The notes below the pieces were generated by a model. The model was not told where the DNA came from, did no database searches, and saw only the letters and a list, made by a program, of their open reading frames with translations. From assembly GCF_002197755.1 (NCBI RefSeq), contig NZ_NHOT01000001.1:1-64000 (forward strand): a DNA stretch of 64,000 nt, read 5' to 3'. Within the stretch, counting starts at the first letter, position 1. Each line of letters opens with the position of its first letter. This DNA comes from Pedobacter sp. AJM (lineage in GTDB: Bacteria > Bacteroidota > Bacteroidia > Sphingobacteriales > Sphingobacteriaceae). Both the position numbers and the translations under genes were made by a program. Of the stretch, positions 1 to 9,056 are shown piece by piece.

Positions 1-100
1 GTTGTTAAGATAGCAACCGATAGATTTATGGTGCGTAAAAAAGAAATTAATTTTAAAATTCATCACTATCCTATTTTTTCAGACTAAAAAAATCCTCTTA

Positions 101-141
101 AAAAAAGAAACGGGGATTCCACCATTAAGGCAGTATCCCCG
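101..141 (-). terminator. Rho-independent terminator (minus strand)
   Basis: A 7-bp inverted repeat, CGGGGAT at 111-117 and ATCCCCG at 135-141, is followed on the minus strand by a T-rich tract (the A-run at 101-110 on plus). It would end a minus-strand transcript coming from about 200-450. Confidence 0.5.
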
Positions 142-208
142 TCATCTAAATTAACGCTCTCACATACATAAACGCTGAGATATCGAAATATTGTGCTCAG
201 GTATCTTT

Positions 209-442
209 TTATTTAAAAAAATAATGACTGCTGCTGTTTATAGGCGAGTTGATAACACGCAAACCACTGTTAACAATAATCGTTCCGCATCTTTTAAAGA
301 TTTCCGTAGCAGCAGGTAGCAAAACTTTGCGAAAGCCTTTGATCTGTAAAATAAACCTTTTGCTGACAGGCTCATCGTTACACATTAACCAGTTGATGAA
401 GGTGAAGGATGCCAGAATATGCTGAAAGAGAAACGACAACAT
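209..442 (-). CDS. Possible small protein, 77 aa, unrecognised
   Basis: I do not recognise this ORF. It is basic, with a hydrophobic N-terminus, and has no motif I can name. The main support is position: a minus-strand terminator-like hairpin lies about 70 bases past its stop (111-141), and no other gene fits that transcript. It could equally be non-coding DNA or a decayed gene, since codon use and homology cannot be judged by eye. Confidence 0.25.
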   Translation of the reverse strand: MLSFLFQHILASFTFINWLMCNDEPVSKRFILQIKGFRKVLLPAATEIFKRCGTIIVNSGLRVINSPINSSSHYFFK

Positions 443-525
443 GTTATTCTTACTCTGCTAAATGTTAAAAAAAGTTAAAACTAAATAGGTAGTTGATTCA
501 GCGGCTTTTGAGTGGTAAATATTAT

Positions 526-533
526 TAACTTTG
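526..533 (+). promoter_or_regulatory. Bacteroidota -7 element for the hydrolase gene
   Basis: TAACTTTG matches the TAnnTTTG -7 consensus of Bacteroidota. It lies 25 bases upstream of the start codon at 559. A TTTG at 507-510 is only 15 nt away, shorter than the usual spacing of about 19, so the -33 box is unsure. Confidence 0.4.
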
Positions 534-558
534 AATATCTACAATTTCAAGACCAGAC

Positions 559-1878
559 ATGAAAAAAAATATTTTAATGATCATCGCACTTTTGTTTACC
601 ACAAGTGCATTTTCACAAAATGTGATTCAACTATTTAATGGCGCAAATGATTTCTTTAAGTTATTACAGGAAGAAAAATTTGCCGATGCGCATGCCATTT
701 TTGATGACACCCTGAAAAGCAAACTTACCGAAGAAGGATTAAAAAAGTTATGGTTAGATATGGGAACCAAATTCGGAAAGGCAGAATCATTCGATGCGAT
801 TCAAAGTAAGGCACAGGGTGAATTTTTTGCCGTAACTGTTGAAGGTAAATTCAGTAACGGAGATCAGAATTTTATTTTAGGTTTCAATAAAGCACAAAAA
901 ATTGTGGGCATTTTTCTGGCTCCGCCTAAAACAGCATCGGCTTATTTAAAACCCACCTATGCTGATACGAGTCACTATAGCGAAAAATCAGTTTATATTG
1001 GTGCAGCCGGAAAGCAACTGGCTGCCATCATTACCACACCTAAAGATATGAAGAATTTTCCGATGGTGGTTTTTGTGCATGGTTCGGGGCCAAGCGATAT
1101 GGATGAAACGATCGGTGCAAATAAACCTTTTAAAGATCTGGCCACAGGTTTGGCTTCCAAAGGGATCGGCTCGGTACGCTATGTGAAAAGAACGCTGGTA
1201 TACCCCAATGAATTTGCAAATGTTTATACCGTAAAGGATGAAGTATTGGATGATGCTGCGGCTGCTATTGCCATGGCCAAAACCATTACAGGGGCAAATA
1301 TAAAGCAGGTATACGTATTCGGACATAGCCTGGGTGGTATGTTAGCACCGAGAATTGCAACTAGCACACCAGATCTGGCCGGCATCATTCTGGCGGCGGC
1401 TCCGGCAAGAAAGCTAACGGATATCATTATCGAACAGAATAAATACATGTTTAATCTTTCTAAAGATACCACAGCAGAGAATAAAGCGCAACTGAATGAG
1501 GCTGTTAAACAGATCAATAAAAGCAGAATCTCACAGTTGGGTACAAGCATCAAACCAGATTCCATAATATTGGGTATACCGGCAAAATACTGGGCCGATT
1601 TAAATGCCTATGATCAGGTTAATGCAGCGAAAGGATTAAATAAACAAAGAATTTATATCCTGCAGGGCGGAAATGATTTCCAGGTAAGTAAAACTGATTA
1701 TGACCTCTGGAATGTGGCATTGGGAAAAAAGAAAAATGTTCAGCTTAAATATTATCCTGAACTTAACCACTTGCTAAGTGTACAAGCCGAAAAAGGCAGC
1801 TCTGCACAATACCAGATCCCAAAAAATGTTTCAGAAGTGTTGGTTAATGATATTGCCACGTGGATTAAAAGTAAATAA
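559..1878 (+). CDS. Exported alpha/beta hydrolase with N-terminal DUF3887-like domain
   Basis: This 439-aa protein starts with a signal peptide (about residues 1-20, ending AFSQ), so it is probably periplasmic. Residues 25-125 resemble DUF3887, a small domain often fused to peptidase-like alpha/beta hydrolases. The hydrolase domain follows, with an oxyanion-region VHGSG near 174, the nucleophile elbow GHSLGG (Ser257), an acid in GGND (Asp373) and a late LNH (His404). This is the usual order and spacing of a serine esterase or S9/S15-like hydrolase. The substrate cannot be told from sequence. The gene is monocistronic, between a -7 element at 526 and a terminator at 1895-1922. Confidence 0.85.
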   Translation: MKKNILMIIALLFTTSAFSQNVIQLFNGANDFFKLLQEEKFADAHAIFDDTLKSKLTEEGLKKLWLDMGTKFGKAESFDAIQSKAQGEFFAVTVEGKFSNGDQNFILGFNKAQKIVGIFLAPPKTASAYLKPTYADTSHYSEKSVYIGAAGKQLAAIITTPKDMKNFPMVVFVHGSGPSDMDETIGANKPFKDLATGLASKGIGSVRYVKRTLVYPNEFANVYTVKDEVLDDAAAAIAMAKTITGANIKQVYVFGHSLGGMLAPRIATSTPDLAGIILAAAPARKLTDIIIEQNKYMFNLSKDTTAENKAQLNEAVKQINKSRISQLGTSIKPDSIILGIPAKYWADLNAYDQVNAAKGLNKQRIYILQGGNDFQVSKTDYDLWNVALGKKKNVQLKYYPELNHLLSVQAEKGSSAQYQIPKNVSEVLVNDIATWIKSK

Positions 1879-1894
1879 ACATGAAATATTCTCT

Positions 1895-1922
1895 AAAGCT
1901 TTGATTTAATCAAGGCTTTTTT
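1895..1922 (+). terminator. Rho-independent terminator
   Basis: The stem AAAGCTTTGA (1895-1904) pairs with TCAAGGCTTT (1910-1919) with one G-U pair and a 5-nt loop, followed by T residues. It lies 16 bases past the hydrolase stop codon. Confidence 0.7.
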
Positions 1923-1979
1923 GTTGCTTTTATTTCTGATTAAATAGTATTTCTTATCTTTAATGAACAAAACTATTTA

Positions 1980-4586
1980 ATGGCAACGCTATTTTCTGAG
2001 CAGGAGAGATATAAGTCTCTGGTAGAGGCATCACCCATGCCAACAGCCCTATATATTGGAGTGGATATGATAATAGGAGCTGCAAACCAGGCTATGCTTG
2101 ATTTGTGGGGTAAATCAGCCTCAATTATTGGATTAAAACTCATGGAAGCACTTCCTGAACTGGAGGGACAACCATTTTTTCAGATATTAAGTCAGGTTTT
2201 TCAAAGCGGGGAAACTTATCATACCAAAGAATCTCCTGCAGATCTGGAGGTAAATGGTGTATTACAAACTTTCTATTTTACTTTTACCTATAAACCCATC
2301 AGAAATGATCAGGGGGAAGTTTTTGCCATTATTAATACCGCCGCGCATCTTACCGAGCTGGTAGAAGCAAAAAAGCAAATTATTGAAACACAGCAACGTT
2401 TATCTTTTGCATTGCTATCGGCTGAAATTGGCACATGGGATTTTGATCCCATTAACAACAAAGTAAACTGGGATGATAAATGCAGGACCCTTTTTGGATT
2501 TGGTAAAGAGGGCGAGGTTAAATATGAAGAAGTATTGTCCTGTATCCATCCTCAGGATGAGAAAATGGTTCGTGAGGCCGTATCTAAGGCTATTCATCAG
2601 GTCAATGACGGGCAATATGATATTAAATACCGCACCATCAATGAAGAAGATCGCCAGATCAGATGGGTTCACTGTAAAGGAAAAGCTTATTTTAATGAAA
2701 ACGATATTGCTTACCGCTTTGCAGGTATCGTACAGGATATCACAGATGAAGTAAAATCCAGGCAAAGGGAACATCAGATGTTAACGCTGGTCAATCATAA
2801 TGCCGACCACATGACTATTGCCGATTTAGATGGCAGACTGATTTACATGAATGAAGCCTCCAGGAAAATGCTGGGCGTAGCGCTGGATGCAGACGTCAGT
2901 AAATTCAGTGCCGGTGATTTTTATACTCCTGAAGAATTGGCACGTGTACAGAACCACATTATCAATGAGATTGATGCAGTACGGGGATGGACGGGCCATA
3001 TCACCCTGGTTAACTATCAAACCAGGGAAAGTATTCCCTGTATGGTTAGCTATTTATTGATCAAAGATCTGGAAACAGGTGAGATTATCGGAAGGGGAGC
3101 CACCGCCAGGGATTTAAGGCCGGAAATCAGGGTAAAGGCAGATCTTCAGAAACTGGCAGCCATCATCGGCAGCAGCGAAGATTTTTGTAATTACTGCGAC
3201 ATAGATGGCCGTACCCGCTATATCAATCCATCAGGTATTGCCCTTATCGGCATTGATAAGGACCAATTGCTGAACACCAATCTTTTTGATTACCATAGCG
3301 AGGCATCAAATCACAAGATTAAAAAGGAAATCCTTCCCGTGCTTTTTGCTGAAGGAAAATGGTCTGGAGAACTTGAATTAATCCATCAGGTAACCAGAGA
3401 AATTATCCCCATTCATAAACAGTTTTATATGATCAGGGAAGAATTTACCAATATGCCGGTGGCAATAGCAGCCATCGCCAGAGATTTACGTCCGGAACTA
3501 AACATCCGGAAAATTCTGGCTGATAAAAATGCAGCCTTGCAAAATGCAGTGGAAGAACTGGAGTTCTTAGCCAATAGTGTACCGCCCGTAGTTTGGTCTA
3601 GTAAGCCAGACGGCTACCTGGATTATATCAATAAACGATGGTTTGACCAAACCGGTAAAGGCGATGATGAAACACTGGGCAGCCGCTGGGCAGAGAATGT
3701 ACATCCTGATGATGTTCCTGATGCCATTAAAACCTGGAAAGCCTCTTTAGAAACGGGTAATCCGTATGAAATTGAATTTCGCTGCCTGGATAAATACGGA
3801 ACCTACCGCTGGTACCTGGTCAGGGCAATTCCACTTAAAGATGCTGAAGGAAATATCATCAAATGGTATGGTACCAACACAGATATTCATCACCAAAAGG
3901 AACTGGAAAAGCAAAAAGATGACTTTTTAGGTATTGCCAGTCATGAATTAAAAACACCTGTTACCAGTCTTAAAGCCTATGCACAGGTACTGGAAGCTAT
4001 GTTTAAGCGTTCCGGTGATTTTAAAAATGCGGATCTTCTGGCCAGGATGAATAAACAGGTAGACCGTTTAAGCAGTTTGATCAGCGATTTGCTTGATGTC
4101 ACTAAAATGAATTCCGGAAGGCTGCAGTTTAACCCAACGGAATTTGATTTCAATGAGATGGTTGAGGAGGTGATTGAAGATGTTCAGCGGACTTCCTTTA
4201 ATCACGCTATTCGGGCAGACCTGGGGTTCAGAAGGAATATTATCGGTGATCGTGATCGCATTTGCCAGGTGGTAACCAATCTGTTAACCAATGCCATCAA
4301 GTATTCTCCTGGTGCCAGTGAAGTGGTGATTTATACGCATGATCTGGCAGATCGTGTTCAGGTTTCGGTAAGAGATTATGGAATTGGCATCAGCCCCGAA
4401 TTAAAAGATCATGTTTTTGAACAGTTTTACAGGGTGAGCGGGGAAAAGCAACATACTTTTCCGGGTTTGGGTTTAGGACTGTATATTTCATCAGAAATTA
4501 TTAAAAGACTGGGCGGCAAAATATGGGTTGACTCCATAGAGGGCAAAGGTTCTGTTTTTAGTTTCTCGATCCCGTTAAGTGATTAA
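1980..4586 (+). CDS. Soluble multi-PAS sensor histidine kinase
   Basis: The 868-aa protein has no signal peptide or membrane segment, so it should sense in the cytoplasm. I see about five PAS repeats: near 10-130, 135-260 (PAS_3 type), 262-385, 386-505 and 520-640 (PAS_3 type with the VHPDD and FRCLDKYG signatures). The HisKA domain follows with the phospho-acceptor in SHELKTP (His655). The ATPase domain has the N box (NLLTNAIKYSP), G1 (DYGIGI) and G2 (GLGLGLYI). No receiver domain is fused and no response regulator is encoded beside it, so it is an orphan kinase. Ligand and output are unknown. The next gene starts about 100 bases on and looks unrelated. Confidence 0.93.
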   Translation: MATLFSEQERYKSLVEASPMPTALYIGVDMIIGAANQAMLDLWGKSASIIGLKLMEALPELEGQPFFQILSQVFQSGETYHTKESPADLEVNGVLQTFYFTFTYKPIRNDQGEVFAIINTAAHLTELVEAKKQIIETQQRLSFALLSAEIGTWDFDPINNKVNWDDKCRTLFGFGKEGEVKYEEVLSCIHPQDEKMVREAVSKAIHQVNDGQYDIKYRTINEEDRQIRWVHCKGKAYFNENDIAYRFAGIVQDITDEVKSRQREHQMLTLVNHNADHMTIADLDGRLIYMNEASRKMLGVALDADVSKFSAGDFYTPEELARVQNHIINEIDAVRGWTGHITLVNYQTRESIPCMVSYLLIKDLETGEIIGRGATARDLRPEIRVKADLQKLAAIIGSSEDFCNYCDIDGRTRYINPSGIALIGIDKDQLLNTNLFDYHSEASNHKIKKEILPVLFAEGKWSGELELIHQVTREIIPIHKQFYMIREEFTNMPVAIAAIARDLRPELNIRKILADKNAALQNAVEELEFLANSVPPVVWSSKPDGYLDYINKRWFDQTGKGDDETLGSRWAENVHPDDVPDAIKTWKASLETGNPYEIEFRCLDKYGTYRWYLVRAIPLKDAEGNIIKWYGTNTDIHHQKELEKQKDDFLGIASHELKTPVTSLKAYAQVLEAMFKRSGDFKNADLLARMNKQVDRLSSLISDLLDVTKMNSGRLQFNPTEFDFNEMVEEVIEDVQRTSFNHAIRADLGFRRNIIGDRDRICQVVTNLLTNAIKYSPGASEVVIYTHDLADRVQVSVRDYGIGISPELKDHVFEQFYRVSGEKQHTFPGLGLGLYISSEIIKRLGGKIWVDSIEGKGSVFSFSIPLSD

Positions 4587-4683
4587 AAGTTGATGACTTT
4601 TGATGTTCATTCTTATAAAGTTTAAACAATTTTGCCGGCAGAACAGTTAGGATAGGTATATATTTATTCTATCCGATCTATTT

Positions 4684-5664
4684 ATGGCAAAGAACAAAAT
4701 CACTATCAAGGGAATATGGAGCGTGTTAAAAGCCGCTTTTACAGGTTTTGGAGACCATAAGGTTACGAAGTTAAGTGGTTCACTGGCTTATTATACTGTG
4801 TTTTCGATGGCGCCGCTTCTGGTGGTAATTATTTCTTTATGTGGTATTTTTTTAGGAAGAGAAATAGCTGAAGGCCAGGTATATGCGCAACTGGAGGGCT
4901 TTTTAGGTCGCGAATCTGCAGCATCCTTGCAGGAGCTGATTAAAAATGCTTACCTGGATGGCAAAAGTACCATTGCCCTGATTATTGGTATTGTTACGTT
5001 ACTGATTGGATCAACTACTATTTTCGGCGACATTCAGGATTCGATTAACACCATCTGGGGCATCAAACCTAAACCTAAAAGAGGGTGGGTGAAAATGCTG
5101 CAGAACAGGTTTCTGTCTTTCTCTGTGATCATTAGTTTAGGTTTTGTTCTATTGGTTTCTTTAGCCGTAACTTCCCTTTTAGATATATTTAGCGCCAGGT
5201 TGCAGGCCCGTTTTGCAGATATTTCTTATTATGTATTCTATGTCATTAACCAGATAGTAACTTTATCTGTTATCTCCTTAATTTTTGGGGTGATTTTTAA
5301 AGTATTGCCAGATGCGATTATTAAATGGCGGGATGTAATTGCCGGAGCAGTGGTTACCGCCATCTTGTTTATGATTGGAAAGTTCGCCATCTCCCTTTAT
5401 ATCGGACAAAGTGATGTGGGTGGAACCTATGGTGCCACAGGATCGTTGGTTGTCGTGTTGATGTGGACATATTATTCCTCCATCATTTTATATTTCGGAG
5501 CCGAATTTACCAAAGCTTATGCCATCGCCTACGGATCAGAAATTTATCCTTCACACTATGCGGTAACGCTGAAGGAGGTAGAGGTTGAAACCGGCCATGT
5601 TTCTATCCAGGATAATCATCCTGAGCTTGTTGAAGAGGTGAAGCAGCATGCATCGGAAAAATAA
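4684..5664 (+). CDS. YihY/BrkB family inner-membrane protein
   Basis: A 326-aa polytopic membrane protein of the YihY/virulence factor BrkB family, once mis-named ribonuclease BN. Family marks include the N-terminal LSGSLAYYTVFSMAPLL segment, the IWGIKPKPKRGW loop and the GASxGATGSLVVVLMWTYYSS-like stretch near residues 245-265. About six membrane helices are visible. The C-terminal 35 residues are charged and cytoplasmic. The function of the family is not firmly established; export or envelope roles have been suggested. It reads as a single gene, with no clear terminator before the convergent yjbQ-like gene at 5743. Confidence 0.9.
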   Translation: MAKNKITIKGIWSVLKAAFTGFGDHKVTKLSGSLAYYTVFSMAPLLVVIISLCGIFLGREIAEGQVYAQLEGFLGRESAASLQELIKNAYLDGKSTIALIIGIVTLLIGSTTIFGDIQDSINTIWGIKPKPKRGWVKMLQNRFLSFSVIISLGFVLLVSLAVTSLLDIFSARLQARFADISYYVFYVINQIVTLSVISLIFGVIFKVLPDAIIKWRDVIAGAVVTAILFMIGKFAISLYIGQSDVGGTYGATGSLVVVLMWTYYSSIILYFGAEFTKAYAIAYGSEIYPSHYAVTLKEVEVETGHVSIQDNHPELVEEVKQHASEK

Positions 5665-5742
5665 TCCTTTCACATAAGCACACTTAAAATGTTCCGGTGA
5701 TGGAGATTTGATTTGAGAGGCAGGCCTTTACGCTATCGCGTA

Positions 5743-6171
5743 TTATTCTCCCCAGGCGGTGATGATCAGTTGCCTGGGACCGCCATGATTGCGGTGTTCA
5801 CCTAAATATATCCCTTGCCAGGTGCCAAGTGCCAGCCTTCCGTTCCGGATAGGAATGGTAACGGAACTGCCCAGTAAAGCTGATTTTAAATGTGCGGGCA
5901 TGTCATCAGCACCTTCATAATCATGTTCATAAGCCGGATCATTTTCCATTACTGTTTTGTTAAAAAACATTTCAAAATCTACCCTTACCGTGGGATCGGC
6001 GTTTTCGTTAATGGTTAATGAAGCAGAGGTATGTTGGATGAATACCTGGCAAATACCGGCCTTTATCAAACTGATTTCTTTCATCGAATTTTCTATTTCA
6101 TCCGTAATGAGGTGAAATCCTCTTTTTCTTGCGCGCAATGAAAGCGCATGCTGATATATTTTCATATTCAA
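5743..6171 (-). CDS. YjbQ family (UPF0047) protein, secondary thiamine-phosphate synthase type
   Basis: This 142-aa protein shows the conserved YjbQ/UPF0047 motifs in order: HTSASLTINENADP (about 47-60), DMPAHLK (about 90-96) and LGTWQGIYLGEHR (about 115-127), and has the family's usual length. Family members such as E. coli YjbQ have weak thiamine-phosphate synthase activity that suppresses thiE loss; the true role is uncertain. It starts 2 bases after the stop of the M23 peptidase gene on the same strand, so the two are probably co-transcribed and translationally coupled. Met1 and Met3 are both possible starts. Confidence 0.9.
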   Translation of the reverse strand: MNMKIYQHALSLRARKRGFHLITDEIENSMKEISLIKAGICQVFIQHTSASLTINENADPTVRVDFEMFFNKTVMENDPAYEHDYEGADDMPAHLKSALLGSSVTIPIRNGRLALGTWQGIYLGEHRNHGGPRQLIITAWGE

Positions 6172-6173
6172 AA

Positions 6174-7490
6174 TTACTTAACAATCCAACCCAAAGGCAC
6201 TTGATCTTCAGTGATGAATTGATAATTTCCAAAATTACCTAAAACGTTTACCAATTGTCCGGCTGCCAGTGTCTTTTTTACAGCGGCTGCACTATCCGGC
6301 TGGTCGTAAACCATTTGCTGGGCCAAATTAACTTTAATTTTTTTTAGGGGTTTGTTTATTTTGCTTAATGCCGCACTTAGTACAAATCCGGTTTTGCCAT
6401 CAGGTAATTCAGCTTTATAGAAATGGCCGGTTGCCGATTGAATATTCAGAAGAGTAGCCGCATCCAGGTTTTCTGCAAGGGCAGCCGGAGAAGGCGCACG
6501 GTAAAATTTCATCGCTTTCGAAGTTCTTAAGTTTTCATTCAGACTGTTAAGGGGAGCAATAATTTTTTGAGGTGTTTTCGGTACCGGATCAATAAATGGC
6601 AAAGGATTCGTGGCTCCGTCAGAAGCATATATCCCAAAATGGAGGTGCGTGGGGGTATTTCTGGCGTTTCCTGTATTGCCCATCAAACCAATGGTGTCAC
6701 CTGTTTTTACTTCCTGGCCTTGCATGGCGATCTGTTCATCCAAATGTGCATAGTATAGCGTATAATCTTTACCTTTTGGTCTCAGCCAAACCACTTTTCC
6801 GCCCAGGTTATTTTCATTTACACGGGTGATGGTACCTTCGGCAATGGCTAAAACCGGACTTCGAAAAGTGCCGAAAATATCAACTCCCTCATGTTTCCGG
6901 GCATTATTGTCTCGTCCGTCGCCCCAGAAACTTCCAATGTTTTTACTTTTTGATTGCGTAGGAAAAGCCAGTGAAGGGCCTGAGGTGATTTCTAAAGTAT
7001 ACTGAACGCTTTGCAGTAGTTCAGGCTGTAATCTGATCAGGTAATTTCCTGAAGCCTCAATGTCGTATTGGATGGGGTTATTCAGCGTATCTGCTGATGC
7101 CACCATCCTGATTTTTCCATCTGCCGGTAAATGCCAGAGATCAAGGTAGAGCATGGCAGCATTTGTCGGTTTTTTAGTGATGGAGATGTTTATCTTTTGT
7201 CCTTTCGTGGCCGTGAATTTGTAAGCGGCGGCAGGTGTTCTGTCCGAAGCAAAATAACCGGTTTCCAGATAAGGAATATTGATATTCAATGCCTTTTCCA
7301 TACTTAAAGAGGCAGTTTTGATCCAGGCTGATCCCATGGCGGTTTTGTTTAAGCCTGAAGTTTCGAGTTTTCTGAGATACTGTTCATGCGGGCTGGCGGC
7401 TTTAAACAAATTCACCCTCCCTGATTTACAGGACAGGATCATGGAGGTAAGTAAAATAAAGGGAAGTATTCTATCAAGTAATCTATTCAT
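6174..7490 (-). CDS. M23 family metallopeptidase with SH3-like tail, envelope-located
   Basis: A 438-aa protein. The N-terminus is a hydrophobic segment ending in LSC (Cys21), a loose lipoprotein signal. Residues 180-290 are an M23 (LytM-type) zinc endopeptidase domain with the H-x3-D motif (His200, Asp204), YAH (His249) and HLH (His282/His284), so all expected metal and catalytic residues are present. M23 enzymes cut peptidoglycan cross-bridges. Residues 90-170 look like a beta-rich pre-domain, and the last 60-70 residues look like an SH3-type wall-binding fold. It leads a two-gene unit with the YjbQ-family gene. A role in wall turnover is inferred from the family. Confidence 0.88.
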   Translation of the reverse strand: MNRLLDRILPFILLTSMILSCKSGRVNLFKAASPHEQYLRKLETSGLNKTAMGSAWIKTASLSMEKALNINIPYLETGYFASDRTPAAAYKFTATKGQKINISITKKPTNAAMLYLDLWHLPADGKIRMVASADTLNNPIQYDIEASGNYLIRLQPELLQSVQYTLEITSGPSLAFPTQSKSKNIGSFWGDGRDNNARKHEGVDIFGTFRSPVLAIAEGTITRVNENNLGGKVVWLRPKGKDYTLYYAHLDEQIAMQGQEVKTGDTIGLMGNTGNARNTPTHLHFGIYASDGATNPLPFIDPVPKTPQKIIAPLNSLNENLRTSKAMKFYRAPSPAALAENLDAATLLNIQSATGHFYKAELPDGKTGFVLSAALSKINKPLKKIKVNLAQQMVYDQPDSAAAVKKTLAAGQLVNVLGNFGNYQFITEDQVPLGWIVK

Positions 7491-8210
7491 CTGGATGGAT
7501 TATAGTTGAATAACAAATGTGATGTACACAAGTTTGCTTTCATGATAGGTCTTATTTCTTTAAGCCTTAAAGATGTAACCCTCATGCGATGGGAGTGGGA
7601 TAAGCAGGCAATAGATTAAAAAGCAGCAATTATTATAGTTTTATCACCATAGCAATAACCAATGCATCATCATTGGTCTGATACTGGTTAATTTTAAGAA
7701 TACCAGTATGCTCGCTTCCTAAATACCATTTGTAGTGTGTTTTGTTACCTTTTAGGTAAGCAAAGGGTTAACAAAGGGTAGGCCAGGGGTTAACAAAGGG
7801 TAAGCCAGGGGTTAACCAAGGGTAAGCAAAGGGTTAACAAGGGGTAAACGAAGGGTAAACAAAAGGTAAGCAAAAGGTTAATACATCTGCACCAAAGGAT
7901 AAACAGTTAGGAGATTGATGTTTATCCAACATCTCCCTGTAAATAGCATTAAATATCATCCATCGATAATCGTTTCATCAAATCTTAAGCAACGTCTAAC
8001 AGCTGTTACCCCGGCTGCAGCAAATTGCAATTACTTGTTTTAATGATGTAAAAGATTGATTAATTTGAATTAAGTTTAAATGGAAAATATAACGAACAAA
8101 ATGAGGAGGAAGGCACCATTTCACGGAAGATGAAATTTAATCGTGGTGTATAGTGAGTGTGCTCAGGAATTATAAGATGCCTGCAAATGGTAAACTAAAG
8201 AAATATTGAA
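7491..8210. other. 720-bp spacer with a short tandem array
   Basis: No convincing complete gene. The spacer holds a 12-copy 11-bp tandem array (listed separately). On the minus strand, an open stretch without a start codon runs from the array edge to a TAA at about 7638. It reads like the C-terminal 40 residues of a protein and may be a gene remnant. The last 250 bases before 8211 are AT-rich leader without a clear -7 box. Confidence 0.5.
7751..7882. repeat. Tandem array of about twelve 11-bp units
   Basis: Twelve head-to-tail units of exactly 11 bp, with consensus AAAGGGTTAAC or AAAGGGTAAGC. The unit type often alternates between TTAAC and TAAGC endings. The first unit (7751-7761) and the last two are the most diverged. 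Eleven is not a multiple of three and the TTAAC units bring stop codons, so the array is not coding. The period is close to one helical turn of DNA, so the GGG/GGT tracts all face the same side. Confidence 0.92.
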
Positions 8211-9056
8211 ATGAAAATAGTAACAAAACTGATCCTGCTCTTATCTGTATTTTTGGGCAATAGAAGCCTTGCACAGCCCTACACCTTGCAATCAGTTGGT
8301 TTAAGTAAACCCTTTTCCTTAAGTATTTATTTTAGAAATGGAGGCAAAGGTGCTTTTGTTAAATACCAGGGCCAAACTCATATTATCGCCTTGCGCATTA
8401 AAAGTTATCACGTTGATAAAAGCGGTAGAAGAGACGGGCAGCCAGATGTGGAAACATTAGTGTGGGATGAGCTGATTGACGGAAAGATAAATGGCCGTTA
8501 TGGCCTTACACAAACCATAAATGGTATTGATAACATCTGGTATCTGCGCAACAAGGATAACAAAAGATTTAAGTTACAAAATATGGAACATAAGGGTGAC
8601 CATAATGATGATCAATACCTTTTACATGGTGCATTAATTCGTTTTAACCATTTTGATAACAATAAGTTAAATATTCAATATCCCGACGGTAAACGATTTA
8701 ATGCTGCGCTGCCTGATTTCGATTCGCCAAATGCAGCCCGGCAAAGCACCATTGCCGATTATAATTTTGATGGTTATGATGATTTGGCATTCTCTATTCC
8801 CGATGCCGGTATGGGGGTGTACCGCATGTTTAGCATATGGTTATATAACCCTGTATCAAAGCGTTTTGATCAGTTGTCTGAACCCGATTATGGGAAAGCC
8901 GGTTGCAGTTGCCTGTGCGATGTTACCCTTGATCAGAAGCGGAAATTATTCCTTACCTCTTGTCGCGGCGGTGCCAAATGGTGGCAGGATCAATATCGTT
9001 TTACAGCCAATAATAGGTTGGTTTGGGTTCGGTCTGCAGCGCAACATCAGAATTAA
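8211..9056 (+). CDS. Exported XAC2610-like protein of unknown function
   Basis: A 281-aa protein with a clear signal peptide (residues 1-21, ending SLAQ). The C-terminal half contains DYNFDGYDDLAF (about 183-194), a calcium-loop or FG-GAP-like element typical of XAC2610-related proteins, and a short Cys cluster (CSCLC near 232-236). These proteins are secreted or periplasmic with unknown biochemical role. It stands alone between long spacers. No Shine-Dalgarno or -7 box is evident. The family assignment rests on one motif and general architecture, so it is moderate. Confidence 0.7.
   Translation: MKIVTKLILLLSVFLGNRSLAQPYTLQSVGLSKPFSLSIYFRNGGKGAFVKYQGQTHIIALRIKSYHVDKSGRRDGQPDVETLVWDELIDGKINGRYGLTQTINGIDNIWYLRNKDNKRFKLQNMEHKGDHNDDQYLLHGALIRFNHFDNNKLNIQYPDGKRFNAALPDFDSPNAARQSTIADYNFDGYDDLAFSIPDAGMGVYRMFSIWLYNPVSKRFDQLSEPDYGKAGCSCLCDVTLDQKRKLFLTSCRGGAKWWQDQYRFTANNRLVWVRSAAQHQN

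Noticed and set aside
7751-7882. CRISPR array
   Set aside because: The 11-bp units are contiguous with no spacers, are far shorter than CRISPR repeats, and no cas genes are near.
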